64,000 nt of DNA, from contig CANMLW010000002.1 in the NCBI GenBank assembly GCA_947498705.1, forward strand, positions 62,001-126,000. The letters run 5' to 3'. The notes under the pieces were generated by a model. That model saw only the letters and a list, made by a program, of their open reading frames with translations. It was not told the DNA's origin and searched no databases. The DNA comes from an uncultured Aquimarina sp. (lineage in GTDB: Bacteria > Bacteroidota > Bacteroidia > Flavobacteriales > Flavobacteriaceae). Both the position numbers and the translations under genes were made by a program. This document shows, one piece after another, positions 46,686-55,734 of the stretch (positions are counted from its first letter, which is position 1; every line of letters begins with the position of its first letter).

Positions 46686-47300
46686 TTATCGTACCGATGA
46701 GTTTTCAGGAGATTTTGCTCCAACTCCTTTGGTAGCTGCTAGTACGGGATAATATTGTGTAAATACAAAATCATCGGCAGCGTTTGCATCATGACAAGCG
46801 TTACATTGATTTGTATCAAAAGCTTTTGCATTATCTGCAACATTACCTCCATTAGGATTGGTGAAGCTAAAATAAGCCCAGTTTCCGGGTTCATTGGCAA
46901 AGTGTTTACTACTTTTTATGGTAGCTTCTAATCCGGTAAACTCTCCCATAAAATAACCGTTTCCGCTTACAGCGGCTTTAGAACCAACACTTGTTAATTC
47001 TTTGATAATAATAGTACCATCTCTAAATTCTCCTTTGGTTTTCCAATGGTCATAGCTTACAGGGTCTATGTACACATTATGAAATTCTGGGAATGCCGCT
47101 TTGCCATTATTCATATCGTTTGGCGTTAATGGTGTCCCAATATATACCCAGGATCGGTAATCTGTTGGGCGTTTTAATTCATCTCCGTTCATGGTAAAGT
47201 ATGTAACATCATCATATTCTTTACCTTCTGTTTTAGTCCCATTACAAGAAACCGTAATAATGACTAATAGAATTACTACTATTTTTAATAAGCTTTTCAT
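46686..47300 (-). CDS. cytochrome P460-like protein, short paralogue
   Basis: This 204-residue lipoprotein (signal ending TVSC, Cys19) has the P460-like region (DDVTYFTMNGDELKRPTDYR, WVYIGTP, HNVYIDPVSYDHW, AVSGNGYFMGEF, GNWAYFSFTN) and one heme c site, CNACH. It is nearly identical in arrangement to the N-terminal part of the gene just upstream but ends at GVGAKSPENSSVR. It therefore lacks the C-terminal domain and the second heme site of its neighbour. The layout suggests a tandem duplication of the N-terminal part of its neighbour. It could be expressed from the same promoter (26-base gap). Confidence 0.75.
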   Translation of the reverse strand: MKSLLKIVVILLVIITVSCNGTKTEGKEYDDVTYFTMNGDELKRPTDYRSWVYIGTPLTPNDMNNGKAAFPEFHNVYIDPVSYDHWKTKGEFRDGTIIIKELTSVGSKAAVSGNGYFMGEFTGLEATIKSSKHFANEPGNWAYFSFTNPNGGNVADNAKAFDTNQCNACHDANAADDFVFTQYYPVLAATKGVGAKSPENSSVR

Positions 47301-47326
47301 ATTGTTATTTTGTTGTTTTGAAGCTG

Positions 47327-48430
47327 TTACTGAATCGAGTTTTTAAATGGGAAAGGTGTTTTTACCATATCTATTGCTCCTGCATTGTGGCAGCTAATAC
47401 ATCCTATTACACCATTTCCTTTTGCTGCTATGGCATTTGGATCTTCGGTACTTGTAACCTCATACCAGAACCATCCATTACCTCCATCGGCTTTGTCTTG
47501 CGTTTTTGCCATTACAGCCCATCCTGCAAGAGCTCCGTTTTTATCAAACATTTCTTTTACGATAGTAGCGCCCATAGGGTGTTCGTCTCTTTTTTCTGCT
47601 AAAGATGTTGCAATAGCGTCATTCATATATACCTTTACCGGCAACCCTAATTTGGTATGCGGTCCTGCAGAAGGATGTTTTTCTTTTTCATGAGTTTTAA
47701 ACGTTTTATATTTTCCTTCTTTTAGATAAGCAAATAATCCTTCGGTATCCAAAGGAATGCCTATATCAATAGTATCTGGAGTTGCTGCAGAAGGCTCCCA
47801 TTGACTTTTTTTAGGGACTTTTCTTTTGGCACTGTTTTCAGGAACTTGATTTGCTCCTACACCCTTTGCCGCCCTTAATATTGGATAGTATTGTGTAAAT
47901 ACAAAATCATCAGAAGCGTTTGCATCATGACAGGCGTTACATTGATTTGTCGCAAATGCTTTTGCTTTGTCTGCAACATTCCCTCCTTTAGGATTGGTAA
48001 AGCTAAAATAAGCCCAGTTTCCGGGCTCATTAGGAAAGTGCTTACTACTTTTTATAGTAGCTTCAAGACCAATAAATTTTCCCATAAAGTAACCGTTTCC
48101 GCTTACCGCAGCTTTAGAGCCAACACTTACCAACTCTTTAATTAAGATGGTTCCTTCTCGCCATTCGCCATTTGCTTTCCAATGTTTGTAGCTTACAGGA
48201 TCTATATACACATTATGAAACTCTGGAAAAGCGGCTTTTCCATTATTCATATCATTAGGTGTAACAGGCGTTCCTACATATACCCATGTTCTATAGTCCT
48301 TTGGTCGCTCTAGCTCATCACCATTCATGGTAAAATAAGCTACTTCTTTATAGGCTTCTTCAGAGGTATTGCATGAGTATAGAAACCATAGGCTTACTAT
48401 AGATGCGAGTAATAAAAATTTGATTTTCAT
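47327..48430 (-). CDS. cytochrome P460 family protein, two heme c sites
   Basis: This 367-residue lipoprotein (signal ending LYSC, Cys20) has an N-terminal P460-like domain with WVYVGTPVTPNDMNNG, CNACH in FATNQCNACHDAN, and a second domain ending with GCISCHNAGAIDM, a second CxxCH site. The P460 family includes hydroxylamine- and nitric-oxide-related enzymes, but no such activity is proven here. The 46686-47300 gene downstream is a shorter paralogue. It acts outside the cytoplasm. Confidence 0.8.
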   Translation of the reverse strand: MKIKFLLLASIVSLWFLYSCNTSEEAYKEVAYFTMNGDELERPKDYRTWVYVGTPVTPNDMNNGKAAFPEFHNVYIDPVSYKHWKANGEWREGTILIKELVSVGSKAAVSGNGYFMGKFIGLEATIKSSKHFPNEPGNWAYFSFTNPKGGNVADKAKAFATNQCNACHDANASDDFVFTQYYPILRAAKGVGANQVPENSAKRKVPKKSQWEPSAATPDTIDIGIPLDTEGLFAYLKEGKYKTFKTHEKEKHPSAGPHTKLGLPVKVYMNDAIATSLAEKRDEHPMGATIVKEMFDKNGALAGWAVMAKTQDKADGGNGWFWYEVTSTEDPNAIAAKGNGVIGCISCHNAGAIDMVKTPFPFKNSIQ

Positions 48431-48444
48431 AATGTTATTGATAG

Positions 48445-48792
48445 TTAATGGGTTATTATAATGTGTTGGTGTTTAGATACTTTATTGTTTTTCCAAGTGT
48501 TGATGATAGTATGTTCTGTAAAATCAATTTGATTTTCGATAGTTTTGGTGACCATAAATATTTTATACCCTATTGTTTCTTCGTTAAAAAAGACATCTTC
48601 TACCTTGTATTGCATAGTTTTAAATGCCGACAAAGCTTTTTTTATAGCTTCTCTACCAACAGTTGTTTCTGTGTTTATTCCATTTTTGTTTAGGTGTATT
48701 ATGGTTCCCGAGGTGTAAAAAAGCTGTAAGATATCTTCTAACCTTCCCAGGTATATATAGTTTAAAAATAAATGAAGCACTGTTGTAGACAT
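48445..48792 (-). CDS. SnoaL/NTF2-like protein
   Basis: This 115-residue soluble protein has the NTF2-like order: helix LFLNYIYLGRLEDILQLF, strands TIIHLNKNGINTETTVGREAIKKALSAF, then YKVEDVFFNEETI and ENQIDFTEHTIINTW. This fold is used by many small enzymes and binding proteins. The function is unknown. It lies 14 bases upstream of the diheme P460-like gene in the same direction. Confidence 0.7.
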   Translation of the reverse strand: MSTTVLHLFLNYIYLGRLEDILQLFYTSGTIIHLNKNGINTETTVGREAIKKALSAFKTMQYKVEDVFFNEETIGYKIFMVTKTIENQIDFTEHTIINTWKNNKVSKHQHIIITH

Positions 48793-48868
48793 ATGATCAA
48801 AATTAAGAGGAAGTTATGTAGTAGAATTGGACATTTTTCTTTTATTTTTTAATGTAGATGACTAAAAA

Positions 48869-49678
48869 TCAGTTAATTTGATATACTATTTTAGTTTGAT
48901 ACTTTGCTCTATAAGCGGTAGCTGTTATGCCTTCATTTTTTTTGAAAAACCTTGCAAAATATGCTGGATCGTTGAAACCCACATCAAAGCATATCGTTTT
49001 AACCGTTTTATCTGTATAGCATAACTGTCTTTTGATTTCTGTAATCACCCTGTTTTTAATAAATGCATGCGGTGTCATTACATCAAGGCTTTTAAATTTT
49101 TCGGTGATTCTTTTAGAAGGAACTTTCAGTAATCTCGAATAAAAAGACATTTGATGATACATAGTGTAATGCTCATGAACCAAATTGATGAAATCGTAAA
49201 CAAGTGCATAATCCTTATTGCAAGAAAGCCCAGTATAGGTTGGACTAATCTCAAGTATAGAATTGATAACATTAGAAATTGCACAATCTAGCCCTAGTGT
49301 TTCATGAGTTATTAGTTCAGAAATTTTAGAAAACAAATCGCTTAATGCGTGATATAATGTATTAGATACTATAAAAAGCTTATGAATATTACCATAGGCA
49401 AAATTGAATTTTTCTGTGTTTTTTAAGGTTTTATCACCCGTAAAAACAATAGTTTTTAATGATGTATAGTTTGTTAGTTCTAATACTTCATCTGGACATA
49501 GAAAAAGAATGGCATACCCTTTTAATTCTAAGGTGTTAAAATTAATTCTGATATTCCCAAAGTGCTGTAATAATACAATGGTAAATGCATTTTCATTTGT
49601 AATGAGCGCGGGAGAACCTTGGTAAGTATGAATACTAATACTTCCATTATGTGGAGATGTGGTTAGTTGAGAATACAT
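48869..49678 (-). CDS. AraC family transcriptional regulator
   Basis: This 269-residue regulator has a cupin-like N-terminal half and a C-terminal AraC DNA-binding domain with two HTHs: YSRLLKVPSKRITEKFKSL and KTICFDVGFNDPAYFARFFKKNEGITATAYR. It could regulate the downstream NTF2-like/P460 genes, whose start lies 77 bases away. Targets are not shown. Confidence 0.88.
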   Translation of the reverse strand: MYSQLTTSPHNGSISIHTYQGSPALITNENAFTIVLLQHFGNIRINFNTLELKGYAILFLCPDEVLELTNYTSLKTIVFTGDKTLKNTEKFNFAYGNIHKLFIVSNTLYHALSDLFSKISELITHETLGLDCAISNVINSILEISPTYTGLSCNKDYALVYDFINLVHEHYTMYHQMSFYSRLLKVPSKRITEKFKSLDVMTPHAFIKNRVITEIKRQLCYTDKTVKTICFDVGFNDPAYFARFFKKNEGITATAYRAKYQTKIVYQIN

Positions 49679-49788
49679 TTTGAATCAAAAATTAGTTGAC
49701 TACAAATGTATTTTTCAACCTACCTTAAGGTAATGGACATTTTTCTTTATTAATTGGATATTTTTCCTAAAATAAGTGATTAGGCTTC

Positions 49789-50634
49789 TTAACGTTGAGT
49801 AATATGAGTTCTTTTAAACTCTATTGGAGACTTACCAACCTGTTTTTTAAAAAATTTAGAAAAGTGACCTGCTTCTTTATAACCTAATTCAAAAGCAATC
49901 TCTTCAGCAGTTTTGTCAGAAAATGTTAAAAGTCGCTTTGCCTCTAAAATAATACGTTCGTTAATTACTCTTAAAGGAGATTTATCACTGTATTTATAAA
50001 ACAGATTGGATAAAGTTTTAGGAGATTTAAAGAGTAACTCTGCATATTCTGCAACTTGATGTTTTTCTTTGAAATGTTTTTCGATTAGTAAATTAAATTT
50101 TCGAATAGTATCTAATTGAGTGTTTGTAATATCAGGTTCTGGAAGCCTGATTTTTATTAATCGACTAGATTTTATCAATAACCTTTTTAAGACAGTTCTT
50201 AACATTTCTCCCTGTAGATGATCTCTGATCTTAAATTCTTCTTCGAAAAAAAACACGGTCATTTCAAAACTCATTTTATCCTCATCAGATAAGGTGATTA
50301 TAGGAGGATAAGAGGATCCAAAAAACAGAAAACCGTTGCAAGAAACTTCTTTGTCGTGGTCGCGAATACAATAAAACTCTCTATTAAAAACAATAGAGAT
50401 TAAACCTTTAATATCCTTATCGATTTCTAAAATATTTACAGGAGTACAGAAAACAACTTGGCCTTTTTGTAAAGTCACTTCGTACCCATCTACCATAATA
50501 GTTACGGTATGTTCTCTACACCATATTATTTTATATAATCCGTTGTTTTTTAATAAAATTCTTGATGAGGCACACCTAAAATCGGTTAAAATAAAAGTAC
50601 TTTCATCTTTGGCATTGGTGTAGTCAAATTTCAT
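49789..50634 (-). CDS. AraC family transcriptional regulator
   Basis: This 281-residue AraC regulator has an N-terminal beta-rich sensing half (with TDFRCASSRILL and EVTLQKGQVVFCTPVNILEI) and the C-terminal double HTH (AEYAELLFKSPKTLSNLFYKYS; EEIAFELGYKEAGHFSKFFKKQVGKSPIEFK). It is similar in size to its downstream neighbour but has a different N-terminal half, so the two are not simple duplicates. Targets unknown. Confidence 0.88.
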   Translation of the reverse strand: MKFDYTNAKDESTFILTDFRCASSRILLKNNGLYKIIWCREHTVTIMVDGYEVTLQKGQVVFCTPVNILEIDKDIKGLISIVFNREFYCIRDHDKEVSCNGFLFFGSSYPPIITLSDEDKMSFEMTVFFFEEEFKIRDHLQGEMLRTVLKRLLIKSSRLIKIRLPEPDITNTQLDTIRKFNLLIEKHFKEKHQVAEYAELLFKSPKTLSNLFYKYSDKSPLRVINERIILEAKRLLTFSDKTAEEIAFELGYKEAGHFSKFFKKQVGKSPIEFKRTHITQR

Positions 50635-50793
50635 GCTCGAACAATAAAGAAATTTATGCCAAGATACAAAATAACAAGAGGTATATCTAATAAAGAGAGT
50701 ATGCTATCTACATAAAATAAAAGAATTATTTTCTATATATCGAATGTTTAGATAATGCCCTATGTCTTGTACATTGATTTATGTTGGGTTATA

Positions 50794-51270
50794 TTATAAA
50801 TCCAAGATCAATAACCTTCTGGATATAGTATCTGTTTTGGCGACACTGTTTTTTCTCAAAAAAGATACTATTTTGTCTTCTTCAGGCTTCCCTTCAAAAT
50901 TAGCCAGGATATTCTTTTTTGTGAGTTTGATAAGCTCTAAGGGAGCATATTTTGATTTAAAATAATAGGTAGTGAATAGTGGCCAATCAGGAACCAATTT
51001 TTTATTTTCTTTATAAATATGAAGGTAATTATTACATCCTAAAAACTCGCAAAAATTACCATTGGGTAAGATACTAAATTGAAAAGAATCAATTTCATGA
51101 TCGGGATCTATATCAGCATCAATGACTGGTTTTAAGTCCTCGTACTTTATGGGGCTTGAAGCATAAAATAATGATGTTTCTAATTTATGAATGATTTCAT
51201 AAGCTTCTAACTTATTCATTCCTTCTATTTTTTTTATGATCTCGTGAAGTATTTGTTTATCGTTGGTCAT
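50794..51270 (-). CDS. hypothetical protein at the RiPP locus edge
   Basis: This 158-residue soluble protein has a helical N-terminus (ILHEIIKKIEGMNKLEAYEIIHKLET), a strand-rich middle with SFQFSILPNGNFCEFLG, and a basic C-terminus with SRRLLILDL. I recognise no family. It is downstream of the LanM-like gene in the same direction, but a terminator hairpin (51321-51351) separates them, so it is probably a separate unit. Confidence 0.5.
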   Translation of the reverse strand: MTNDKQILHEIIKKIEGMNKLEAYEIIHKLETSLFYASSPIKYEDLKPVIDADIDPDHEIDSFQFSILPNGNFCEFLGCNNYLHIYKENKKLVPDWPLFTTYYFKSKYAPLELIKLTKKNILANFEGKPEEDKIVSFLRKNSVAKTDTISRRLLILDL

Positions 51271-51320
51271 ATTTGTTACTAGTTTAAAGAGTTGGGTTAA
51301 TCAATAATTAATAGAGAGTA

Positions 51321-51351
51321 ATTCCCCTATAATGGCTGATAATAGGGGAAT
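51321..51351 (-). terminator. terminator after LanM-like gene
   Basis: Perfect 10-bp stem ATTCCCCTAT / ATAGGGGAAT with an 11-nt loop, 72 bases downstream of the LanM-like stop. It likely ends the RiPP transcript. Confidence 0.65.
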
Positions 51352-51422
51352 ATAAACCCACTAAAAACTTATCGTTAGTTCATAGTGTAAAGGCAATCAC
51401 ACCTCAAGAAATTATTTTATTT

Positions 51423-52934
51423 TTACGTATCCAGTTTTATATTTTCGAGGATTAAGTTTTTTTGAAATTCAAGATCCTTTTTTGAAAGCTTATGAACCTT
51501 TCTTGTTATATTTTCTGTGCAGCTTAGCTCAAAGAAGTTTTTAATAATTCCATATTCTGTTTTCAAATCCCTAGAGGAAGAGTTTATTTCAAAAAAAGGA
51601 ACATCACCTTTAAGCATTTGATGTATTTCACTTTTCAGAATCAAATTAAGTTCAGAATTTTCAGGCACATTTTTGAAAGCGACTGATAAATATTCTTGTA
51701 TTTTTTGACTATATACCTTTTTGTTTTTTAAGTTTTTAGGAAGCTTCATATATTCCAAAATCTTTATATAAACATTAGTAGGTCTCCAAATAAACCTAAT
51801 GGGTTTGTTCTTAAAGCTTTTTATTGGTGATTTGTTATCAGAAATTAAAAAATCTCTTTTATTTAGAAAAAGATGATAGCAAGCATCAAACCCTTTTAAT
51901 ATATCTTCTAAGTATGTATCTGGATATATTTTTTCTCCTTGAAATTCGGGTATATTATTTTTACAAAAATCTTGTTTTACAATTCTGGTAACCATTTTCC
52001 ATTCGTCGGTAAATCTATTGATGCCTATTTTTTTATAGCCTTGAGAATATTTTTCTTTAGAATACCCAAAACCACACATACCAATCGGAAGCCCGGTGTT
52101 ATATTTCTTGTTAGGAATTAAAAGGCTATTTAGTACCGAATCTTCTTCAGTTTCAGAACCAAATGAAGTAAATGTTTTTTTTAATTGATCGTTTAGTTTT
52201 GGCTGAATAATAGTTTCATGATCGATTAAAACAGGAGATGCTCTTTTTACAATTAAGTTTTCATAATGAAAATCTGAAGAATTAAGTAGATAGGATATAC
52301 AGAGAACCACTCCAGCTTTGTAATAGTATTGAGATAATTCTTTTTCCGAATTAATTGCCTCATAGTTGACAAACTCTTGCCAATGATATTTTTGCTGATT
52401 AAAAACCTGATAGCTATAGATGTTTATGTTAAGAGACTGATTAATCCAGCCTAAAAATTCATGGTATGCCTCTGATATTGCCCCGTTATTGGGTTTATAT
52501 ACCAATTTCAGCTTTTTATCTATATCCAAAATTGTAGTTGATTGCCCTTTATGAAAATCTCCTTCTCCAATCTTGATATTAGACAATTTTGCAGTTTCAG
52601 AGAATAAAACCTCTTTTTTGAATAGGTTTTCTTTATCTATGGTGAATCTTAAAAGAACCTTAGAAATGAAATCTTCTAACATAGATTCTTGAGAGATTAA
52701 TATACTTTCTGCGGCAGGAAATTTTTCTTCGATTATTTCTTTGTTAAGCTTTACAAAATCAGAGACTGATAAATTATTATTAGTTTTAGAGTTGCTAAAA
52801 CAATTTTGAATAATTCTTTCATTATTAGATACGATATAATGATTTACTTCTTGCTTAAGATTACCCCTAAGTGTTTTATTCTCATTGACTAGCGCGTCAA
52901 CCTTTTTCAACTTAAAAAAATCTAATTTCTCCAT
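51423..52934 (-). CDS. LanM-type dehydratase domain protein (DUF4135) without cyclase domain
   Basis: This 503-residue protein matches the dehydratase part of class II lanthipeptide synthetases (LanM), which dehydrate Ser/Thr after ATP-dependent phosphorylation. Visible elements: GDFH at 125-128, KLVYKPN (Lys147), DFHYEN (Asp221, His223, Asn226), DHE (Asp238, Glu240), and RFIWRPT (Arg380, Thr386, six apart). These positions correspond to residues known to bind ATP or to phosphorylate/eliminate in CylM-like enzymes. Full LanM proteins have about 1000 residues with a C-terminal LanC-like cyclase; here the protein ends soon after the dehydratase and has no Zn-ligand Cys/His cyclase motifs. A 97-base repeat lies directly upstream. 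Confidence 0.85.
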   Translation of the reverse strand: MEKLDFFKLKKVDALVNENKTLRGNLKQEVNHYIVSNNERIIQNCFSNSKTNNNLSVSDFVKLNKEIIEEKFPAAESILISQESMLEDFISKVLLRFTIDKENLFKKEVLFSETAKLSNIKIGEGDFHKGQSTTILDIDKKLKLVYKPNNGAISEAYHEFLGWINQSLNINIYSYQVFNQQKYHWQEFVNYEAINSEKELSQYYYKAGVVLCISYLLNSSDFHYENLIVKRASPVLIDHETIIQPKLNDQLKKTFTSFGSETEEDSVLNSLLIPNKKYNTGLPIGMCGFGYSKEKYSQGYKKIGINRFTDEWKMVTRIVKQDFCKNNIPEFQGEKIYPDTYLEDILKGFDACYHLFLNKRDFLISDNKSPIKSFKNKPIRFIWRPTNVYIKILEYMKLPKNLKNKKVYSQKIQEYLSVAFKNVPENSELNLILKSEIHQMLKGDVPFFEINSSSRDLKTEYGIIKNFFELSCTENITRKVHKLSKKDLEFQKNLILENIKLDT

Positions 52935-52946
52935 GAAAATATTTTA

Positions 52947-53044
52947 TTTTAATCCACATTATGAGGTTTAACGTTGAGGGTTACCTCGAAATCTGAAAAA
53001 CTATTTTTAGCTGAATACCTTGTGAATTTTGCACTCAGGTAGTT
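52947..53044 (-). repeat. 97-base upstream repeat, copy 1
   Basis: TTTTAATCCACATT begins this block 13 bases upstream of the LanM-like start. It contains CCTCGAAAT and AAAAACTATTTTTAGCTG and ends near GTAGTT. The copy at 55735-55830 has the same order and nearly the same spacing, upstream of precursor 2. Position and conservation suggest a promoter/leader element or an extragenic repeat. Confidence 0.55.
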
Positions 53045-53115
53045 ATCTCTAATTAATTTTAAAAATGGACATACGGCATAAAATAGTATAGAGTTAAAAT
53101 TACCGTTATGTTTAT

Positions 53116-54294
53116 TTATCCAGCTATTTGCAATAACTGAGCGTGTAAAGTTTCTCTTTCTTTATACTCTTGAAAAATCGTTCTAAATTTTTTAAGATTT
53201 TTATGATATTCTTTGCTCTCTATTAATTCGACTATTGAATCAAAAATTTCTTTTTCACTAGTATCAATAGGGTGCATACTTTTACCAAGTTTTAAACTAT
53301 CTATTCTTTTCGAATTATAAGGCTGATCTCTTGTAAGAGGAAAACAGAGCATTGGGGTTAATGAGTATATACATTCTTTAACAGATCCAATACCTCCATG
53401 AGTTATCATTACTTTTGATTTCTGTAATAGCATATTTTGATCAAACCAATTGACTAACGTTAAATTTTCTAGCTTGCATAAATCTTCTACCCGAGAATTT
53501 AAAATTCCATTAGGGACAGAAACTTTAATTTTAAATGATGCATCATATTCTTTTAGTCTAATACAACACTTCACGATTTTTTCAACCAAACTATTAATCA
53601 CTAACGGAAATAAGTGACTATTGGATCCCATAGAAAAAATGATTAAATTATCTTTCTCTATATTTTTGTTATAATTTATAGGGTTGCCGACTATTGCTTC
53701 AGAATATTGTACATTTTGTCCTATAAATTTATCAGAAATATCTAATTCTTTAGGGCAAAGGATTAATTCTTTAAAATTACTATAGTAATTTCGAATAATG
53801 GTATCAGAATTAGTTCCTCCAAAAATTTGGTCGACTTTTTGTTTTGAAGAATTATCTAGGTTTTTATAATGAAAATTGTACAAATATTCGGGAGTAAACA
53901 ATTCTCCTCTTAAAAGTATATTTACACAACAGAATTTAATTTTGTCGTATTTCTTTTTTAGAAAAGGAAATAGGTAAGAAATATAATAAGGCAAAAGTAT
54001 GATCGATGATTCACTCTTTTGTATCAACTTGTCAATGCTTCCTTGAGCGATAGAATATAGAAGATCAGGCTTAAAAAAACCTACATCCACATTATTTTTG
54101 ATAGCAGGCTTAACAGTATTAAATGCTTCTGAAACAATATATTCAATATTTTTGCTTTTAAAAAAAGATTTATTTTCAGAACTACCGCAGAATTGTACGA
54201 TATATCCTTTTTGAGTAAGTACCCTTGCAATACCTATCAATGGTATATTATGACTAATGTCATTATCGCAAAATATTAAGATAGATTTTTTCAT
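53116..54294 (-). CDS. GT1-type glycosyltransferase
   Basis: This 392-residue protein has the GT-B fold with GIARVLTQKGYIVQFCGS at the N-terminus and the donor-binding C-terminal motif ITHGGIGSVKECIYSLTP, then FPLTRDQPYNSKRI, as in UGT/MGT macrolide glycosyltransferases of family GT1. It has no signal peptide or transmembrane segment. Location between precursor genes and the LanM-like gene suggests it glycosylates the peptide or a related metabolite, but that is inference. Neighbouring SAM or P450 genes are not present. Confidence 0.87.
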   Translation of the reverse strand: MKKSILIFCDNDISHNIPLIGIARVLTQKGYIVQFCGSSENKSFFKSKNIEYIVSEAFNTVKPAIKNNVDVGFFKPDLLYSIAQGSIDKLIQKSESSIILLPYYISYLFPFLKKKYDKIKFCCVNILLRGELFTPEYLYNFHYKNLDNSSKQKVDQIFGGTNSDTIIRNYYSNFKELILCPKELDISDKFIGQNVQYSEAIVGNPINYNKNIEKDNLIIFSMGSNSHLFPLVINSLVEKIVKCCIRLKEYDASFKIKVSVPNGILNSRVEDLCKLENLTLVNWFDQNMLLQKSKVMITHGGIGSVKECIYSLTPMLCFPLTRDQPYNSKRIDSLKLGKSMHPIDTSEKEIFDSIVELIESKEYHKNLKKFRTIFQEYKERETLHAQLLQIAG

Positions 54295-54583
54295 GATTTA
54301 AAAAAATTAAATACTATATAAAAAAAGCCCTATGATAAGAATATTAACAACTTATGTAACATAGGTGTTTTTTAAAAAGTATATGAAAAACAAGTGGTAT
54401 AACTCTATTTTGTTTTTGTTCGAAAAAGAAATAAAAACAATAAGTACCATTGAGTTTCGGACACAGAGAGTTTGCTCAATTTTTGTTGAGCATAAAAGGA
54501 CGGTAATATATTACATTAAGTTTGCATACAATTTTTAAGTCAGTAAAGGAGTATTAGTAACTATATAAATCGTATGCTTAAAA
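54295..54583. other. intergenic region upstream of the glycosyltransferase
   Basis: This 289-base region contains a possible terminator with a long loop: CCTATG (54329-54334) and CATAGG (54360-54365), flanked by A6 and T6 runs. No coding sequence or clear promoter box is seen. Confidence 0.35.
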
Positions 54584-54745
54584 CTATTTCTTAATATAAA
54601 AACCAATAATAAATATAACTACTCCCAAAAAACAAAGTATAGCCGGTATAAGCTCATATTTTTTTTCATCAATTAGTAAGAAAGCAAAAAGCCCTAATGA
54701 TATTGTACAAATTCCAAACCAATTTAGATTGTTTATTTTATCCAT
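54584..54745 (-). CDS. 53-residue two-helix membrane protein
   Basis: The ATG at 54745 opens a 53-residue frame ending at a TAG at 54584. The protein has two hydrophobic helices, FGICTISLGLFAFLL and LIPAILCFLGVVIFIIGFYI, separated by a charged IDEKKYE turn and followed by KK at the C-terminus. It is too short for many gene finders. It lies between the last precursor and the glycosyltransferase on the same strand. Small membrane proteins at this position are often immunity factors in bacteriocin loci, but this is inference. Confidence 0.55.
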   Translation of the reverse strand: MDKINNLNWFGICTISLGLFAFLLIDEKKYELIPAILCFLGVVIFIIGFYIKK

Positions 54746-54839
54746 GATATAACAAATGTTTTATAAAAGGCTCATTTAAAATTTGTAGTCATCTTTTAAA
54801 TGAGCTTATAATTTAAAAAGTTTTTAATGCCTAAATATA

Positions 54840-55190
54840 TTAAGCAAAAATCAAACTACCAATTGCAGCACCTGCTGCCATAACAAGAAAGTAAGAAGCT
54901 ACGGGAGTACCCCCTCCTGCAACCAATTCTAGTTGCTCTTCACTTAATTCTAGTTCGTCTAACTCTGGCTCTGCAGGAATATTAATATAAACCACATTAG
55001 GGTCTTTGCTTTGATCCTGTACTACTATTTTTTTTCCTTCAGGAAGATTAATTTGATTTCCTGTAAATTTTTCTAATGTAGTTATTGGATCAGCAATTAA
55101 CTGATTTTTAAAATTATCATCTTCCCAACACTTTACAATGATATCAGTCATTATATTTTGGGTCATTTCCTGCTTTTTTGTTAATTCCAT
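54840..55190 (-). CDS. NHLP-leader RiPP precursor 1
   Basis: This 116-residue precursor has the NHLP leader pattern: ELTKKQEMTQNIMTDII, CWEDDNFKNQLIADPITTLEK, and ELSEEQLELVAGG (residues about 82-93). Cleavage after the Gly-Gly at 92-93 would release a 23-residue core with Tyr, one Thr and two Ser, and a GAAIG (GxxxG) helix motif. It is very hydrophobic, so a membrane-active product is plausible. It differs from precursor 2 only by Ser versus Lys near the C-terminus. The stop codon is followed by the small membrane ORF. Confidence 0.87.
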   Translation of the reverse strand: MELTKKQEMTQNIMTDIIVKCWEDDNFKNQLIADPITTLEKFTGNQINLPEGKKIVVQDQSKDPNVVYINIPAEPELDELELSEEQLELVAGGGTPVASYFLVMAAGAAIGSLIFA

Positions 55191-55229
55191 TTTAATATGT
55201 TTAAGTGGGTTTTATTTTTTTGACGTATA

Positions 55230-55344
55230 GAGCTATCAATGCATTTTTGTGATAGCGAGGGATTAAATAGATGGCTTATATAACCAAAGCCATTTATTTA
55301 ATCTTTAAACTCGGATTTTGCAATAGATTTTCTATTGCAAAATC
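55230..55344 (-). repeat. three consecutive hairpins between precursors 2 and 1
   Basis: Hairpin A: GCTATCA / TGATAGC (55232-55256). Hairpin B: GATTAAATAGATGGCTT (55261-55277) pairs with AAGCCATTTATTTAATC (55287-55303), one mismatch in 17. Hairpin C: GATTTTGCAATAG / CTATTGCAAAATC (55314-55344), perfect. They could tune mRNA processing, stability or partial termination between the two nearly identical precursors. Confidence 0.6.
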
Positions 55345-55364
55345 TAGGTTTTATTATTAAAGCT

Positions 55365-55715
55365 TTAAGCAAAAATCAATTTTCCAATAGCAGCCCCTGC
55401 TGCCATAACAAGAAAGTAAGAAGCTACAGGTGTACCTCCACCTGCGACCAATTCTAGTTGCTCTTCACTTAATTCTAGTTCGTCTAACTCTGGCTCTGCA
55501 GGAATATTAATATAAACCACATTAGGGTCTTTGCTTTGATCTTGTACTACTATTTTTTTTCCTTCAGGAAGATTAATTTGATTTCCTGTAAATTTTTCTA
55601 ATGTAGTTATTGGATCAGCAATTAACTGGTTTTTAAAATTATCATCTTCCCAACATTTTACAATGATATCGGTCATTATATTTTGGGTCATTTCCTGCTT
55701 TTTTGTTAATTCCAT
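55365..55715 (-). CDS. NHLP-leader RiPP precursor 2
   Basis: This 116-residue precursor is identical to precursor 1 except for Lys instead of Ser in the last GKLIFA segment, so the two genes form a recent tandem duplication. The leader ends with ELVAGG and the core has the same GAAIG helix motif. A 97-base repeat begins 20 bases upstream of its start and a palindromic terminator separates it from precursor 3, so it probably has its own promoter. Confidence 0.87.
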   Translation of the reverse strand: MELTKKQEMTQNIMTDIIVKCWEDDNFKNQLIADPITTLEKFTGNQINLPEGKKIVVQDQSKDPNVVYINIPAEPELDELELSEEQLELVAGGGTPVASYFLVMAAGAAIGKLIFA

Positions 55716-55734
55716 TTTACTAAATTTTTAATGA

